From the NCBI GenBank assembly GCA_023525715.1, contig CM042015.1, positions 89,072,250 through 89,136,249 of the forward strand: DNA of 64,000 nt, written 5' to 3'. Shown piece after piece: positions 29,676 to 49,191 of this stretch. The DNA comes from Cichorium intybus (Eukaryota > Streptophyta > Magnoliopsida > Asterales > Asteraceae). How positions within the stretch are numbered: position 1 is the first letter of the stretch; every line of letters starts with the position of its first letter. The position numbers were made by a program, and so were the translations under genes. A model generated the notes under the pieces. The model saw only the letters and a list, made by a program, of their open reading frames with translations, ran no database searches and had not been told where the DNA came from.

Positions 29676-29830
29676 TGTTTGGCTCTTATTGAATTTTTTG
29701 ATGATGGTTCTTCTTTAATTTCTCTTAGTATTTTGGTGATAAACTGATAATTAATGTAATGTGCTATGGTTCGGGTGCTCCAATTTCTTCTGCTACTTTC
29801 TTCAAGCTCGTTTTCTTCCTATACCGGCAA
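29676..29830. repeat. right copy of 155 bp direct repeat flanking element D
   Basis: Identical by eye to 25005-25159 and directly abutting the right LTR. Confidence 0.92.
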
Positions 29831-30402
29831 TATCGAGACACAATAGAGTCAAGAACCAAAGTTGCATAAAAACGTATAAAAGATGCAATTCTCTCAATTG
29901 ACTGGAATTAATATCATATACATAAGATGGGCATAATGAGTCGCAAACTTGCACTATTAGCCGGCATTGTGACGTTTGTTTTGCATAGTAAACGATTAAG
30001 CCAATTCATATTACCTCACTAAGATGGCAATGTTTATTAATATCCATATTAATCAGATTCCAGTTTTCATAGACTTACTAATTTTATATCAATATATGTA
30101 CCCTTCGTCGCGATTCACCTTTATAATTTCCTTTAATTACATTAATATTTAAGTACCAAGTTTGAACAGACGAATATATATAAATATACTTGTGAAAAGA
30201 TAATCTAGAATAATCATACACCTTCCCCATCTACCCACCTTTGACTTTATAAAAACAAACTTATAGAAATCGGGATAAAACGTGTAGGGGAGGTTTGTGA
30301 TAAATAATTTACGCGTCATGTTTTGTATAAGGTTATCAGGTATATTTGTCCAATAAAATGACTTTTGTCGACTAAATTATATGCACGGTAAATATAGGCA
30401 TA
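29831..30402. other. intergenic DNA
   Basis: AT-rich; nothing recognised. Confidence 0.5.
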
Positions 30403-30410
30403 GTTCTTGG

Positions 30411-30935
30411 CAAGGTTATCAAACTCGAGATCCTACCTAGGATCGTTTTTTGTTTTCAAAATCGGGATCGTAGGATCGGATCGGATCGTAAGATTCTACC
30501 AAAAGCACAAAAAATGAAGAAATACATATTATACCATAAGTTCACAAGTTACAATTTTTTTTTTAAAGATTCAAAATATCTAATAGACATATCCAATCTA
30601 ATTTAATCTAATATAACAAACGAATCATCCATCATATCATTTCTAACTTCTACATCCACACTTTCTTCTTCCAAGTTTAGTCCACCAACAGCAATGACAT
30701 AAAACTAAATTGGTCTGGATTCTGGAGTATAATGAAAGACGGAAGGAAATTTAGGGTTACAAGTCTTATAAGTTAGAATTTAATTTTTCAGTCAAAATGT
30801 CTAATAAAGTGAAAAAATCAGATTTTTATTAAACTTAGTAGACTCGGACCGTATACGGAATCGGGATCGTTTTTGGAATTTGGGAACGTAAACTCGTAAG
30901 AGTTTAAGAGTAACCTCGGGAGTTTGATAACCTTG
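30411..30935. mobile_element. hAT MITE, 525 bp
   Basis: Perfect 16 bp inverted ends CAAGGTTATCAAACTC / GAGTTTGATAACCTTG lie between perfect 8 bp duplications GTTCTTGG (30403-30410 and 30936-30943). The inner ends have GGATCGGATCGGATCG and GGATCGTTTT motifs. Non-coding. Confidence 0.93.
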
Positions 30936-30943
30936 GTTCTTGG

Positions 30944-31598
30944 AGTTGGTCAACATTCTCTTGGCTGTCAAATAATTTTTAAGGCAACAACAGGTACATC
31001 ATATAAAAGAGTTTTTGTCCGATCTTTTTTGGAACGGTAGGGTTATATTAGAACACCTAATAAGAAGCTAGACAAAAATTACATGGAAAGAGAAGCTAGA
31101 GAGTAGTTTTGAAACCACTCAGTCCAATTAAAATTTCATTTGTTACGTCTATTGCTAATCCAAAAGAAAAAAAATTAATAGATATGATTATTGAGTTGTG
31201 AGTATGATCCAAAATGTGAAGAGCGAAGTTTCAACAGAAGCGCATTCTTGAGGACTCGGCCAAGAGCGAAGCCTCAAGAAGTGAGGTTGCTCCGAAGGGC
31301 GAAGGTCTAACATGAGCTAAGAACAAAGTTGTTGCAAAGGCGAAGCTCCAAGAGTGAAGACATGGACGGAATCAGGAGTAAAGGTTGAGAAGAAAAGGAA
31401 GAAGCTATTGAGAGTTTGGTAACAAAGCCAATGCATCGAAGCATAGGTTGTGGGGGTGATCTTCATTGTTTCTGCTCCTGAATAACCATCGAGTAGTCCA
31501 ACTTAGAGCCTCAATGTCCTTACTTTGGAGAGCAAGTTTACCATCAATCCAACAAATGAAATCAAGCCAAACACGCTCTATAAAATAGATGTCCCTAT
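30944..31598. other. non-coding DNA with GAGCGAAG motifs
   Basis: Between 31217 and 31360 GAGCGAAG/GGGCGAAG recurs four to five times in GA-rich sequence, possibly a decayed LTR or minisatellite. No gene. Confidence 0.35.
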
Positions 31599-31606
31599 AT
31601 TGTAAT

Positions 31607-32067
31607 CAGTGTTGCAGAAATCCGCATTGGCGGCCGATTAATCATTAATCGTTTAGCGGTCTGCAACTGATTACGATTAGACTTAATCAGTCAGGCTTAG
31701 GGGTTTGGTAAAATGTCGGTTGTGGCGGTCCTTGGCGGCTGATTAATCGGCCTCGACAGTTATTTTTATTTATCTTTTATTTTTTATTATTTTAATGAAT
31801 TTTTTAGTATTTTTAAAATTTTTATTTTTTGTATGGTTAAATATTTGTTTAATAAGTCAAGAAAACTGAAAAATATCAAAATTAAATAATGAAAATACAC
31901 AAATGGATAATCTTTGATGTGTATCTAAGAATAAAATGAATCATACTTTGATATTTTGTTATATTTATTTATTTTTTAAGTAAATTCGTTTATAATTTAG
32001 GGTCTCCAATTAATCCCCGATTAATCTCTTACCCCCAATTGACCGTCAAACGATTTTTACAACCTTG
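31607..32067. mobile_element. hAT-like MITE, 461 bp
   Basis: CAGTGTTGCAGAAATCC and CGATTTTTACAACCTTG form imperfect inverted ends. Flanks ATTGTAAT (31599-31606) and ATTGTAAC (32068-32075) are a 7/8 match. Its termini resemble those of the 525 bp MITE upstream (CAAGGTTRT). Older than that one. Confidence 0.7.
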
Positions 32068-32300
32068 ATTGTAACCATCATCAAATTAGATCATCGTGAC
32101 AAAATCCATGAATGTACAATGTAGTGTAAATTATATAGGTTATCAATAAAATCTTTATCTAGGTATGTATGTGGACGTAGCTTGACTATGCAGGTCAAGT
32201 GAACCATGTTAAACCTTGTGTTCCTATTTATTCTTCACATCTTTAATTTCCTACATAATCGTGTTTCTGTGCATTTGACGAAGTATTTAGTCCCAACAAC

Positions 32301-38411
<6,111 letters not shown>

Positions 38412-41400
38412 ACTACCTCCCCCTTATTGGGATTCCGTCCTCGGAATCATCACACCACTACTAAGTTAAGGGATCGCTTCTTCTTCCTTATCCAAGGCTC
38501 ACAACTAGAGTTGGGTTCCTAGTAGATAATTCCTTTTTCCGAACACATAATCGTATTCTTCATTCTTTTATCTTTTAATCTTTCCTTCTATATTTGCTTT
38601 TAGTTCTTTAATCAACTTTTAGTGATTCCTACTTTCAATTCTTTCAATATTACACATGAAACATATCATGACTTTTACTATTTTCTGGATTTTACTCGCA
38701 TCTTAGCATCCTTCAACTTTTTATTTATTTTATTAGGGTTAGGACATTTCCCCAGCTCAACATATAGTATACGTTATACTGTATCTGAACTGTTTCTGCA
38801 TATCGCTTAAGCCTTTTAGTCATTCTTTCATACTTCATACTTCTATCAAATATAACAGTCTACTTTATGATTCTTCTCACATCTTTATTAAGATATGTGA
38901 GGTTATACTCATCGTATTCTCTACTTATAAAATTTTTCAAAATACCATTAAACATAATCATATATAATTCGTATTTATACGATTTCGTAGATACACAAAA
39001 TCTTCTATTTGCATAAATTTTGTCCATTAATGGACATATTTCTTAAGCAAACCTCTTTTTTTTTTAAACTTCAGTTTATTCCTCTTTATCTCTATTACCA
39101 ACTGCTGACTCATTCCATTTATAAGGAATGTATTTTCTTTCTTTTTGTTACATTTATATTTTCACTCTAGAAAAGTCAAAATGACGTGCTGCTTTTTGAT
39201 TTAGAAACTAGACATCCGTAGTTTTCTTTTTATGTATACTACAAAATATTTGTCCTTGTAAACTTGTACAATTTTACTATTGAAGTTGATCTATTATTTC
39301 AGTCAACTTCCTTCTTCTCTACTCTTGTCATTTATATGACTAATTATAAACTTCTTTTTACTCCCCATTAGCTTATATACGTTCGCAATCCATTACTATA
39401 TTTTCCACCTTCCTTCTTAATTCACACTTTTCAGAAAAATCATTTTTCACATATTTCTTACTCATTTTTTGTACATTATATGTATTACCTTCTTTAATAC
39501 TTGTCTTATATCATTCCTTACTTGTATTACTTTCGCATTCAATATATTAACAACTTAGATATTTCTTTCATCTTCCCTTATTATTTATGAGATTTCACCC
39601 TCATTTACTCATCATACTTATTAGAATCATTTCTATTACATTTTTCATCTTCTTGTGTACTCCGTGTACCATTCTCATATTATTACACTTTTTATGATAT
39701 TATCATCTCGTGGTGTAATTAGGTTTCACAAATCATATTTATTGACTTCTTGATCACAAATATCAACTCTCAAACTCTTGTCCCACTTTAAACTTTTACA
39801 AATAAACTTTGTTGCTCTCTTTTATCTCTTGATTACTACTTGGTAATCCTACTCTTTTATCAAATATGTTATTTTATAATCCCAATCTCAACTTACCAAT
39901 ATCACTTGTGGATAAATTTTCATCCTTTCGATCTTCTTACTAACATGTATCTAAAGATTTTTAATCTGATGTTCAATTTCTTACTTTTATATTGTATTAT
40001 TCTTTTCTTTTGTTTTTATCTCACATACTTTTACTTATAACTTTCTAGGCTTTAGGCCCAACTTTTCTTCCATTATATCTTTTACTATCTTTTCTATGTG
40101 TTTTAAGGCTACAAGCCTAACACATTACATTGTTATTTCATTTAATCTCCACTTTTTTTTTACACTCTATATTTTATATAAGACTTACTTCTTATGTATC
40201 TTTAGGTGATACACAACTGTCATTTATTTTCTCATCATCTTTCATTCTTTTGTATTTCGAGGCATTATGCCCAATACCTTATTTTACTCTTTTGCTTCAT
40301 ACATTGTAGTATCCTAATTAGAATACTTATTTCATAACCACCTTTATACTTTTTATACATTATATATACATATATCTCAAAACTTACTCATGATTTTATA
40401 TTTATAAGCACGTATAAACATATATATACTTCTTTGTACTTCATGGTTACCAGCCATGTACTAACCATTTCCCACAATCTTTGGAGACTTTTAGCCATCT
40501 AATATTTCATATTTCCAGACTCAATTTCAATATACTTCATTATACTCTTCTATTATTGGTATTTCTTATTATACTTTCCTTCATTTGGTTGCGGAATTTA
40601 ATTCCTAATAACCAATATCTTCTCATTATTTTTCCAAATTCTCATCACCAGGTACTAAACCTGGTACCACTTATCTTAATATTTTATTTATCCTGGGACA
40701 ACTTTTAATATATTCTTCTTTTAAGAATAAATTAACATTTTACAACTCGAACTGCTTTCTTTACTTGTCGGGTAAGCGTACTCTACCTTCAATCTTCAGG
40801 CTTATTAGTTCTTGACTTTGACTAAGTTCTAGTTTCTATTATGAAAAAGTTCATTGGAGACAACCAAGAATCTTCATAATCGCCTTTCACGTTGCGACAC
40901 CTGTCATAACCTTCAAATGGTTATAATCTGCCACTACTTTACATTAAGTAATATTCTTTGCAGACACTGCTCCACGTTTACTTATTGTAACGTTACTTCT
41001 GTTTGGGTACATCATGTATGTGCATCTTCATTTGAATAACACTTCTTTTACAGACCAATTCGTGCCAACAACTTCCAAATTTATATGGAAATATAGCGTT
41101 CAACTTATCTCCTCAAAATGGTTTCCATATGCTTATGCTGTATTAACAAGACGTAATATCCTTGCGAAACTATCGGACTTTTATACCGATCATTCCTCAT
41201 TCTTCACCTTTATTTACCCTTCACTTAGCCTGCTGCTTGTCACTTTACTTGGCCCTCCATTATTGTTATGACTTATTCACTTGTCCAATCTTTGGGCACA
41301 TTTATTTAACTTCTTTGATCAATCTCGACAGTTAGTCTTCCACTCTCTGCTACCATGGTCATCTTCTATCTTTAGCTTTTCTCATAGTTTTAATCTTATC

Positions 41401-42313
41401 GTCTTACAACGATATTCTGTTTCATTTATATATTTACTATTCATACATCTTTTTAAAGAAAATTTGAAATTTAATGGTCATGCCCAAGGCACACCACCTG
41501 CTTGCATTAAACTATTCTTTACCACTTCTTTTATTTTTACAAATTTATGTACTATCAATATACTCTACTTAAAATTTTCATTCTTCATGTAGGAGTCTTA
41601 CAACTCTTATATAGGTAATTAATACCCATAATTCCTCTTTAAATTGTTCTTATTCATACTTCCTCTCGCCTCGACATGCATATATTTTAATGTCTTTCAA
41701 TCCGTCTAAAAAGTACTAATTATCACATTATTTCTTTTACTTTACCATACTAAGTGGTATATATCTACTGCATTAACTTTTAATATTTATAATCTTACTT
41801 GTTCTTGTTACATAGGCATATAATTCATATGTTATTCTTACTACTCTCTTCACAAACCTTACCCACCAGAATGCCATAATTCCTTTGCGATTCCACCAGT
41901 CTCAATACATATCCTGTGATTATGATAATAAGGGCCCATATTACCATAATCACCTATACATATTGATTCTGCTGTTACCACAAGGTCTCATGGGACACTG
42001 GTTCCCTTAACATATAACACCATTATAATTACATGGTGATCACTACTAGAAATCTTATTACTTTATAAACATAGTCTTTAATAAATTTAGACGGTTATGG
42101 AAAATATCATATAATTTTCCTAACGGTCAGATTTTTGCTCACTTTAAACGTTAACTTAACACTTCTTTGTTTTATATATCGCCATACTTTAAATAATGCA
42201 TAATGTCTTAATCATTTAAGACACCATATAGCATACTTTCATAAACTGACATTTCTATAGCATGAGTTTAAGCCTAGGAGTGGAACAAGCCAATCCTAAT
42301 TCGCTTAAACTAT
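38412..42313 (-). other. element G internal region, non-coding
   Basis: 3.9 kb, strongly T/C-rich on the plus strand (A/G-rich in the sense direction), with no ORF longer than about 100 codons and no recognised gag or pol motif. It may be a derived leader or a very decayed coding region. Confidence 0.6.
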
Positions 42314-42326
42314 GGCTCTGATACCA
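42314..42326 (-). other. element G primer binding site (tRNA-iMet)
   Basis: TGGTATCAGAGCC on the minus strand. The adjacent 5' LTR lacks about 13 bp (TGTGACACCCCAT complement) present at the matching end of the 3' LTR. Confidence 0.88.
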
Positions 42327-42329
42327 ACT

Positions 42330-44876
42330 TTCACTGTTTGCAAATACCATGGTTTTTCGTATAAATACATGAATACAAAAATACGGTTTGTCAAAACCGA
42401 TAATTTACATGTTTAAAAACAGTGGGTGTTACAAATCCATATCAAAACTACCATAGTAAACAAGAAAGGATTAAACCTTGAGTCCAAGACGGGAGCTAAC
42501 TCGGGCTCTACTCCAGCTTTACTCCAACCAATTATACTTTAGAATTTTAACCTGGAATACATGGCAAAACATAAAATACGTAAGACAATAATGTCTCGTG
42601 AGTTACATGAGTTTTAGACTCAAACCATTAACTTATTTCTTCCAACTTTTTATAAAATTTGTAACATAAAACTTCTGTCAAAACTTTATAGTAATAACAT
42701 ACTAAAACTTTTTACTTCTCGAAATCATTTCATAACATGCTTTACAAAATAATATCTTTCAAAACTTATAGTAGTAACATACTATAACTCTTTTACTTTC
42801 CAAAATCATTTCATAGCATACTTTACAAAAATAACTTCTTTCTTACTTTCTTTGACTGGTTTTATAAGCTTGCTGGATTTTTATACTTAGGGCTTTAATC
42901 ACCATAAGTGATACCCCAAGTCTCTATGGCTAGAAAGAACGGATCAATCCTCACCATAGAAGTGATGAGGCAATCTACTTCGCGATGGGGCTTATTCCCC
43001 AGTAGACCCCTTACCTAACCCGGGAAGGTTGGAACATAGTTCCCTTACTAACGCTGCTTGCTACAATTACCAGTCATACAAAACATTTTCTGCTTGCTTG
43101 AACATTACTTACATACATATAACTTGTGGCTAAGTGCCAAACTTCATTATTTTCTGTCTTTATGGCTAAATGCCAAATTTATAACTTTCATCACATATGT
43201 AAAATATGTTTTTATAACATTCTAAGCTTTATACCAAATAATACTTTCCATCATCTTATGAATATATGCCATTCATACTTAAAAACATATACAGTTTGTA
43301 ACCAAAACATACTTCTTAATCATCTTGTGGCTATATGCCATTCATATTTGAAAACATATATAACTTGTAATTGAAATATACTTTCACATAATTCGTTCAT
43401 AGATCAATATATACTTTCACTTGATTTGACTTATAGTTCAAAACATAGCTTCAATTATAGCATTATGCTTTCATAGATAAGTTAGAAATAAAGCTCTTGC
43501 ATATAATTTCACATATAAGATTTTATAAGAAATCTTGAAAATACTTACTTGCCATGTACCCCAGAATGGGTAAAAATACTGCATGTACTCACCTCATATA
43601 TTGCTAGTGGATTGACTACACGTTCCTTGTATTTATACTCTTTTGATCCAATAATCATTTGTCATGAACCTATAATTACATGTTATACATTAACATTCAT
43701 TATAACTGATTTTACAACTCATTAGAGTCCTTATGATACCAATATAGATCATGGCTAGATAGAATTCTTAAAAACAACTTTATATTCATTTTATACATCT
43801 CCGGTGTACACGTATTGCTCTACAGTGCCGTCGGAGAGTCATATTCTAGATTTTATATTTTTCCAGGACTTTTCATACCATATTGGACTTGTAATTAAAG
43901 TTTGAAGTCATTTGGACATGTCTAGCATCAAATTCAAACTTTAAAACCCCCTGAATGGATGCACGACTCGTGCAAAATATTGCTCTATAAGAGCACGACT
44001 CGTGTGTGCTTAAAATAGCATCATACTTCCATCTGCAGGGGAGCACGACTCGTGCATAAAAGAGCACGACTCGTGCTCTTGCTGCAGTGTCCAGATTTAG
44101 TCCGATTTTGCACTGTAGCACCCTGTTTTGACATATTAAGTTCTTATTCTTGTTCTTAATCATATGGGGTTTATTTCAAGACTAAAACCTTCCATTTATA
44201 CAAGGTTTTAACTCCTTGAAATCAACTCAATCAATCAAATGCAGAAATTAGGGTTCTTGAGTCAAAAACCCCAAAATCCACCAAATCATCAAATTCTTTT
44301 GTTTTAATTTCATGTTCTTATCATATAAACATGTTTCAAACTTAGAAATCATATAAACATCATGGATCATGACTGAAATTGCAGTTTTCAGTCATCCATG
44401 GAAAACCCACCAAGAACACTTCAAGAACTTGGTTAGAAACTTAATTTACTAACCTCAATTGCTTGGAAATCACAACCTTCAAACAATTGTTCTAATTTCT
44501 TGCTTCAATTTCATGATCTCTGTAGAAATCGCACCTTCAAAACTCATCCCGATCATCTCAAATGTTCAGCCACACATAGGAGAGTCAACTCTCCTATTTA
44601 TACTTCCAGAATTTACAATTTAGCCCCTGAAGTTCCATTTCTTGAACTTTGGCCACAATAATCAAGTTTTATGACATAAGACGTTATTTTCTTATATTTT
44701 GCCACAAGCAAACAATATTTTTACATATTTGGTCCTTCTCATGGTCAAATGACCAAAGTACCCTTTTATGGTAAAATGACCAAATTACCCTTTTTACTAG
44801 AATTAACTTTCAAAATTCTTGGTCTTTACCTTGAGCATTATCTCGAATATAAATTCAAGATTTCTGGGTCGTTACA
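42330..44876 (-). repeat. element G 5' LTR, about 2.55 kb
   Basis: Near-identical to 35858-38411. Ends GGGTCGTTACA followed by TSD CACAC. Confidence 0.9.
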
Positions 44877-44881
44877 CACAC

Positions 44882-45110
44882 ACTTACACAATAGAATAGT
44901 GTTGCTCTCTCAACCACCTAAGCAAAATACATAGCAATAGAAAATTCCAACAAGAAGCTCATTTGGTTTTCTACAAGAGTTGGGCATGAACCAAGGGATT
45001 TGTGTCTTACATTGTGAAAACCTGAATGCAGTTCACCTGGAAAACAATCCGGTGTTTTATAGTAGGACGAAATACCGTTTTCTCTTGTCTAGTATGCAAG
45101 CCAATCTGCT
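44882..45110 (+). pseudogene. element E RNase H, C-terminal part
   Basis: Picks up element E beyond element G: SVALSTT-stop-AKYIAI, then WFSTRVGHEPRDL and NPVF-like residues. These match the copia RNase H SVVALSTTEAEY...SRTKH region with stops. The rest is lost; no 3' LTR of E was recognised. Confidence 0.65.
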
Positions 45111-45409
45111 AATTCGTTATAGAGTTCTTTTAGATATTTAGTTATGAATTTTTTTAAATGTTTCATAGTGTATGATTGTGTTTTTCTCAAATCATCGAAA
45201 TAGTTATTCTAAGCATTTAATGTATGCTCATCAATTCATATGTATTCACATTCTACCTTGGAAGTATTGGTAATTTTGAGATTTAGGAAATGGAAAATTA
45301 TATTTATTAAATAAGGTTTGTATTTTGAGTTATATGTAATTGTTTAAATATTTTATGCAAACCCAGACCATTATTTGCATCATAGGTCAATCAAATTGGG
45401 GTCAACAAG
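45111..45409. other. AT-rich DNA
   Basis: Possibly the LTR of the unit whose primer site follows (GTCAACA end at 45407), but no partner LTR was found. Confidence 0.3.
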
Positions 45410-45421
45410 TGGTATCAAAGC
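45410..45421 (+). other. primer-binding-site-like sequence of a relic
   Basis: TGGTATCAAAGC (one mismatch from the iMet PBS), preceded by GTCAACAAG. Downstream to about 47190 are decayed frames (e.g. 46573-46761, ICYLENEKRDN) that could be gag remains. No motif identifies them. Confidence 0.4.
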
Positions 45422-47329
45422 ATATTAAAATTCTTATTCTAGAACCAATAATTGTTGTACTTTATTTGAATTTGTTGATATTATTTCTTTTTCTTTATTT
45501 CTAATAAAAACATTTTTCTATGTTGAAAAGAAAACTCTTGTTCATCTTTAACTTTTCATTGCAACAAATTTGAAAATAATGAATGTGGGTCCTTATTAAC
45601 ATTCTATTCAATTTTTTGAAGATGAAAAGAAGTGACAAGGTTTATAAGATTGAAAAGGACCCACTCATGTGCTAAAAAAGCTTTATAGTAAAAGGAACAA
45701 TAACAATAAAATGATGGTAATATATTAACTTGTTAAGGCATTCCCTTATAATGTTTATCTAGTTTGTTAAGGCATGTAAATATACTAACTAACTATGTGA
45801 CATTATTTATATAGCATATGAGGGTAATATTTATGTCAAGGCGAATAAGAGACTCTGTCTCATAAGAGAGCAACATTTGTTCTTTGCTTTTAATATCTAA
45901 AAGAAGGTTAATGTATACAAACTGACTACGTAATTTTGCACAACATCATGGATTCACTTCGTATTCACTATGATGAACCATTATTCAATAGAACAATAAT
46001 GGTTTGATTTGGACTATGAATATTCAAAGGATACTTTAGTGTCCTACTGAACAATGAAAATTCCAAGGCTTATTTAAAGTCTTCAATGAAAGATATACCA
46101 ATTTACTGTCTTGAGGTCTAGAAGTTTTTCAATGAAAGTATATAAAGGATATGCAAGGGTTTATTTATAGTACCTTGGTGTCTTGGAGCTCTGTCTACTA
46201 TAAGTACATAGTAAAAAATCCTGACATTTATGATACTTCTAAGATTATGCTAGCTGATTAGGATGTGAAAGAGTTTGATTGTCAGGGTAATTAAACTACC
46301 TTACTTGACAAATAGCTTATGAAATTTAAGGCCAGATGTCAGTTTAGTAAGCCTTACATAAAAGTAAGTAGGATCTAACCAACCCCGCCAAAAATGATAA
46401 GAACAAAATAAAGTCCTAGATATGAATAGTAAAATTGGATAATAACTACAAAGTTAAGATCAATTTTGAGGCTAATTATAACAAATTGATGGAATAATTA
46501 AAAAACAAATTTGGTGGTAAAGTGCTAGTTGTTAAAACTAAAGAATGGATTTCTAAAGAAGAAGAATAATAAATGACAAATATTTGCTACTTGGAAAATG
46601 AAAAAAGGGACAACATTCTTGATGAGGACATAAAAGAAGTTGATGCAAATTACCATTCCTCAAAGATTTATCCATTTATTATGGATGAGGTCACAGTTTT
46701 TGAAAATTATTTGGATAATGAAAAATATCAAATGTTTGACTATGTACATATGGTCATTTAAATTGCTCAAGGAAATTTGATTGAACTTGAAGCTACTATT
46801 AAAAGTAACTGATGGAGAGAAACTGTCTCAAAATGAGATTTTGAGTTGTAAAATTGTTAGAACATATGGTTGGCCAAGTCTTGATGAATTAACATCTTTT
46901 CAAAGAAAATCAATAACAAATTTAAACATATCACTAAAATTATTTAAAACTAGTTTTATTATTCAATAAGAGTTTACCTAAATAGATTCATGACCTACCA
47001 AGGAATTTCCAATTTTCACATAAACAACTTCAAGTGGCAAGTGTTCATGCATCCCATTTGCAATAAATGTCATAAAACTTTATTCTCTTGTATTCTTTAT
47101 GATTACTTAGTTTTTTATTTCAAATTATTGTGTTTTAAGATAACTGTAAACTTCTTGAAGATTTGTTGCCATGAGCTCCTAACACCTTTATAAATTAAAC
47201 ACGTTACAACCCGTTCGGTAACGCAACCCTCATAAACTTGAATAATATATTTCATGTATATATGTGTGTTTGCGAATATAAAAAACACATACACGTATAC
47301 AAATACAATGATACACCAATTTTTTGAAT
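45422..47329. other. decayed, unidentified retroelement-like sequence
   Basis: Interrupted short frames with Asp/Glu/Lys-rich content. No protease, RT or integrase motif was seen, so I do not assign it. Confidence 0.3.
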
Positions 47330-47337
47330 AGTGGGGT

Positions 47338-48057
<720 letters not shown>

Positions 48058-48464
48058 AGTGGGTTTTGATGGTCTACACGCAAAAACGTATGTGTATAAT
48101 ACATATAATTGGATGAAATAAAGGTACTCCATTTATAATAACATTGCGCAAAAATTGGCTCAAAATTCTACAATTAAATCGTGAAAACGAAAATCATGAG
48201 GCAATTACAGAAGGATGACATCAATCCCTAGAAATCGTCTTTCGCTTTTGATGGTTCAAATGTCATTTTATTTGCTCTATTTTTTTTCAAAACTTATTAC
48301 TAATGGAGTACATTTATTTCAACAATATATACATATACATATACACATCTGTATATCTGTCTGTGCACCCTGGGAACTCCTTTATTCAAAACATAGTTTT
48401 ATCATTTTATGTGTATAAAGGTATGCACTTTTGTATACACTAACACACATAATCTACATACACA

Positions 48465-48615
<151 letters not shown>

Positions 48616-48697
48616 ACACATACACACCCACATAAAATACACACATTTAGATATTAATATTTATTATTATGATAATAATAATACTAAAGGTAATCTA

Positions 48698-49191
48698 TCT
48701 ATTCTAATAAATGAAACATTTGAATGCCACATGTTAATATTCTACATCTCATTTTGCCACGTGTGTCTTCATATTATGCAGTCTCTCTTTTTCCCGCCTA
48801 AACTACTCTTCTCGGTTCTTTTTTGCGTATTATGCATGCTGATTTTAAATTCATACATATAATTCTTATTCGTCCCACTAAATCAGCCATTCTTTTACGC
48901 ATAATAGCAATGTAGTTTGGTTTCTTTGTTGATCAACTCCAAATAATTTACTATAAGACATAAAAAATACCAAACAACTAGAATAATCAGTTTTGAGTCA
49001 TATTCATTACCCGTTGGTTCTGTGTATCCATTTCATCAAGTAAAAACGATGCCTTAAAGGTGATATCTATGAAATAGCATCAACCAATTTGCCAACTTGC
49101 AATAGATGCCGGAAACAACTATAGTAACACTTACAATTTATTTTCGCCATTTTATTTTGTCAACCTGTGTAATGCACGAGGTTTAACCTAA
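48698..49191 (+). mobile_element. small non-autonomous Helitron, about 495 bp
   Basis: The 5' end is TCTATTCTAATAAATGAAAC preceded by A (TC at 48698, or at 48694). The 3' end is a near-palindrome CCTGTGTAATGCACGAGG, then TTTAAC, then CTAA (49188-49191) followed by T. No TSD or inverted repeats, as expected. Non-coding. Confidence 0.7.

Noticed and set aside
45422..47193. Endogenous pararetrovirus suggested by the PBS-like TGGTATCAAAGC and acidic frames
   Set aside because: No coat, movement, protease or RT motif could be read, so only a decayed unassigned repeat is reported.
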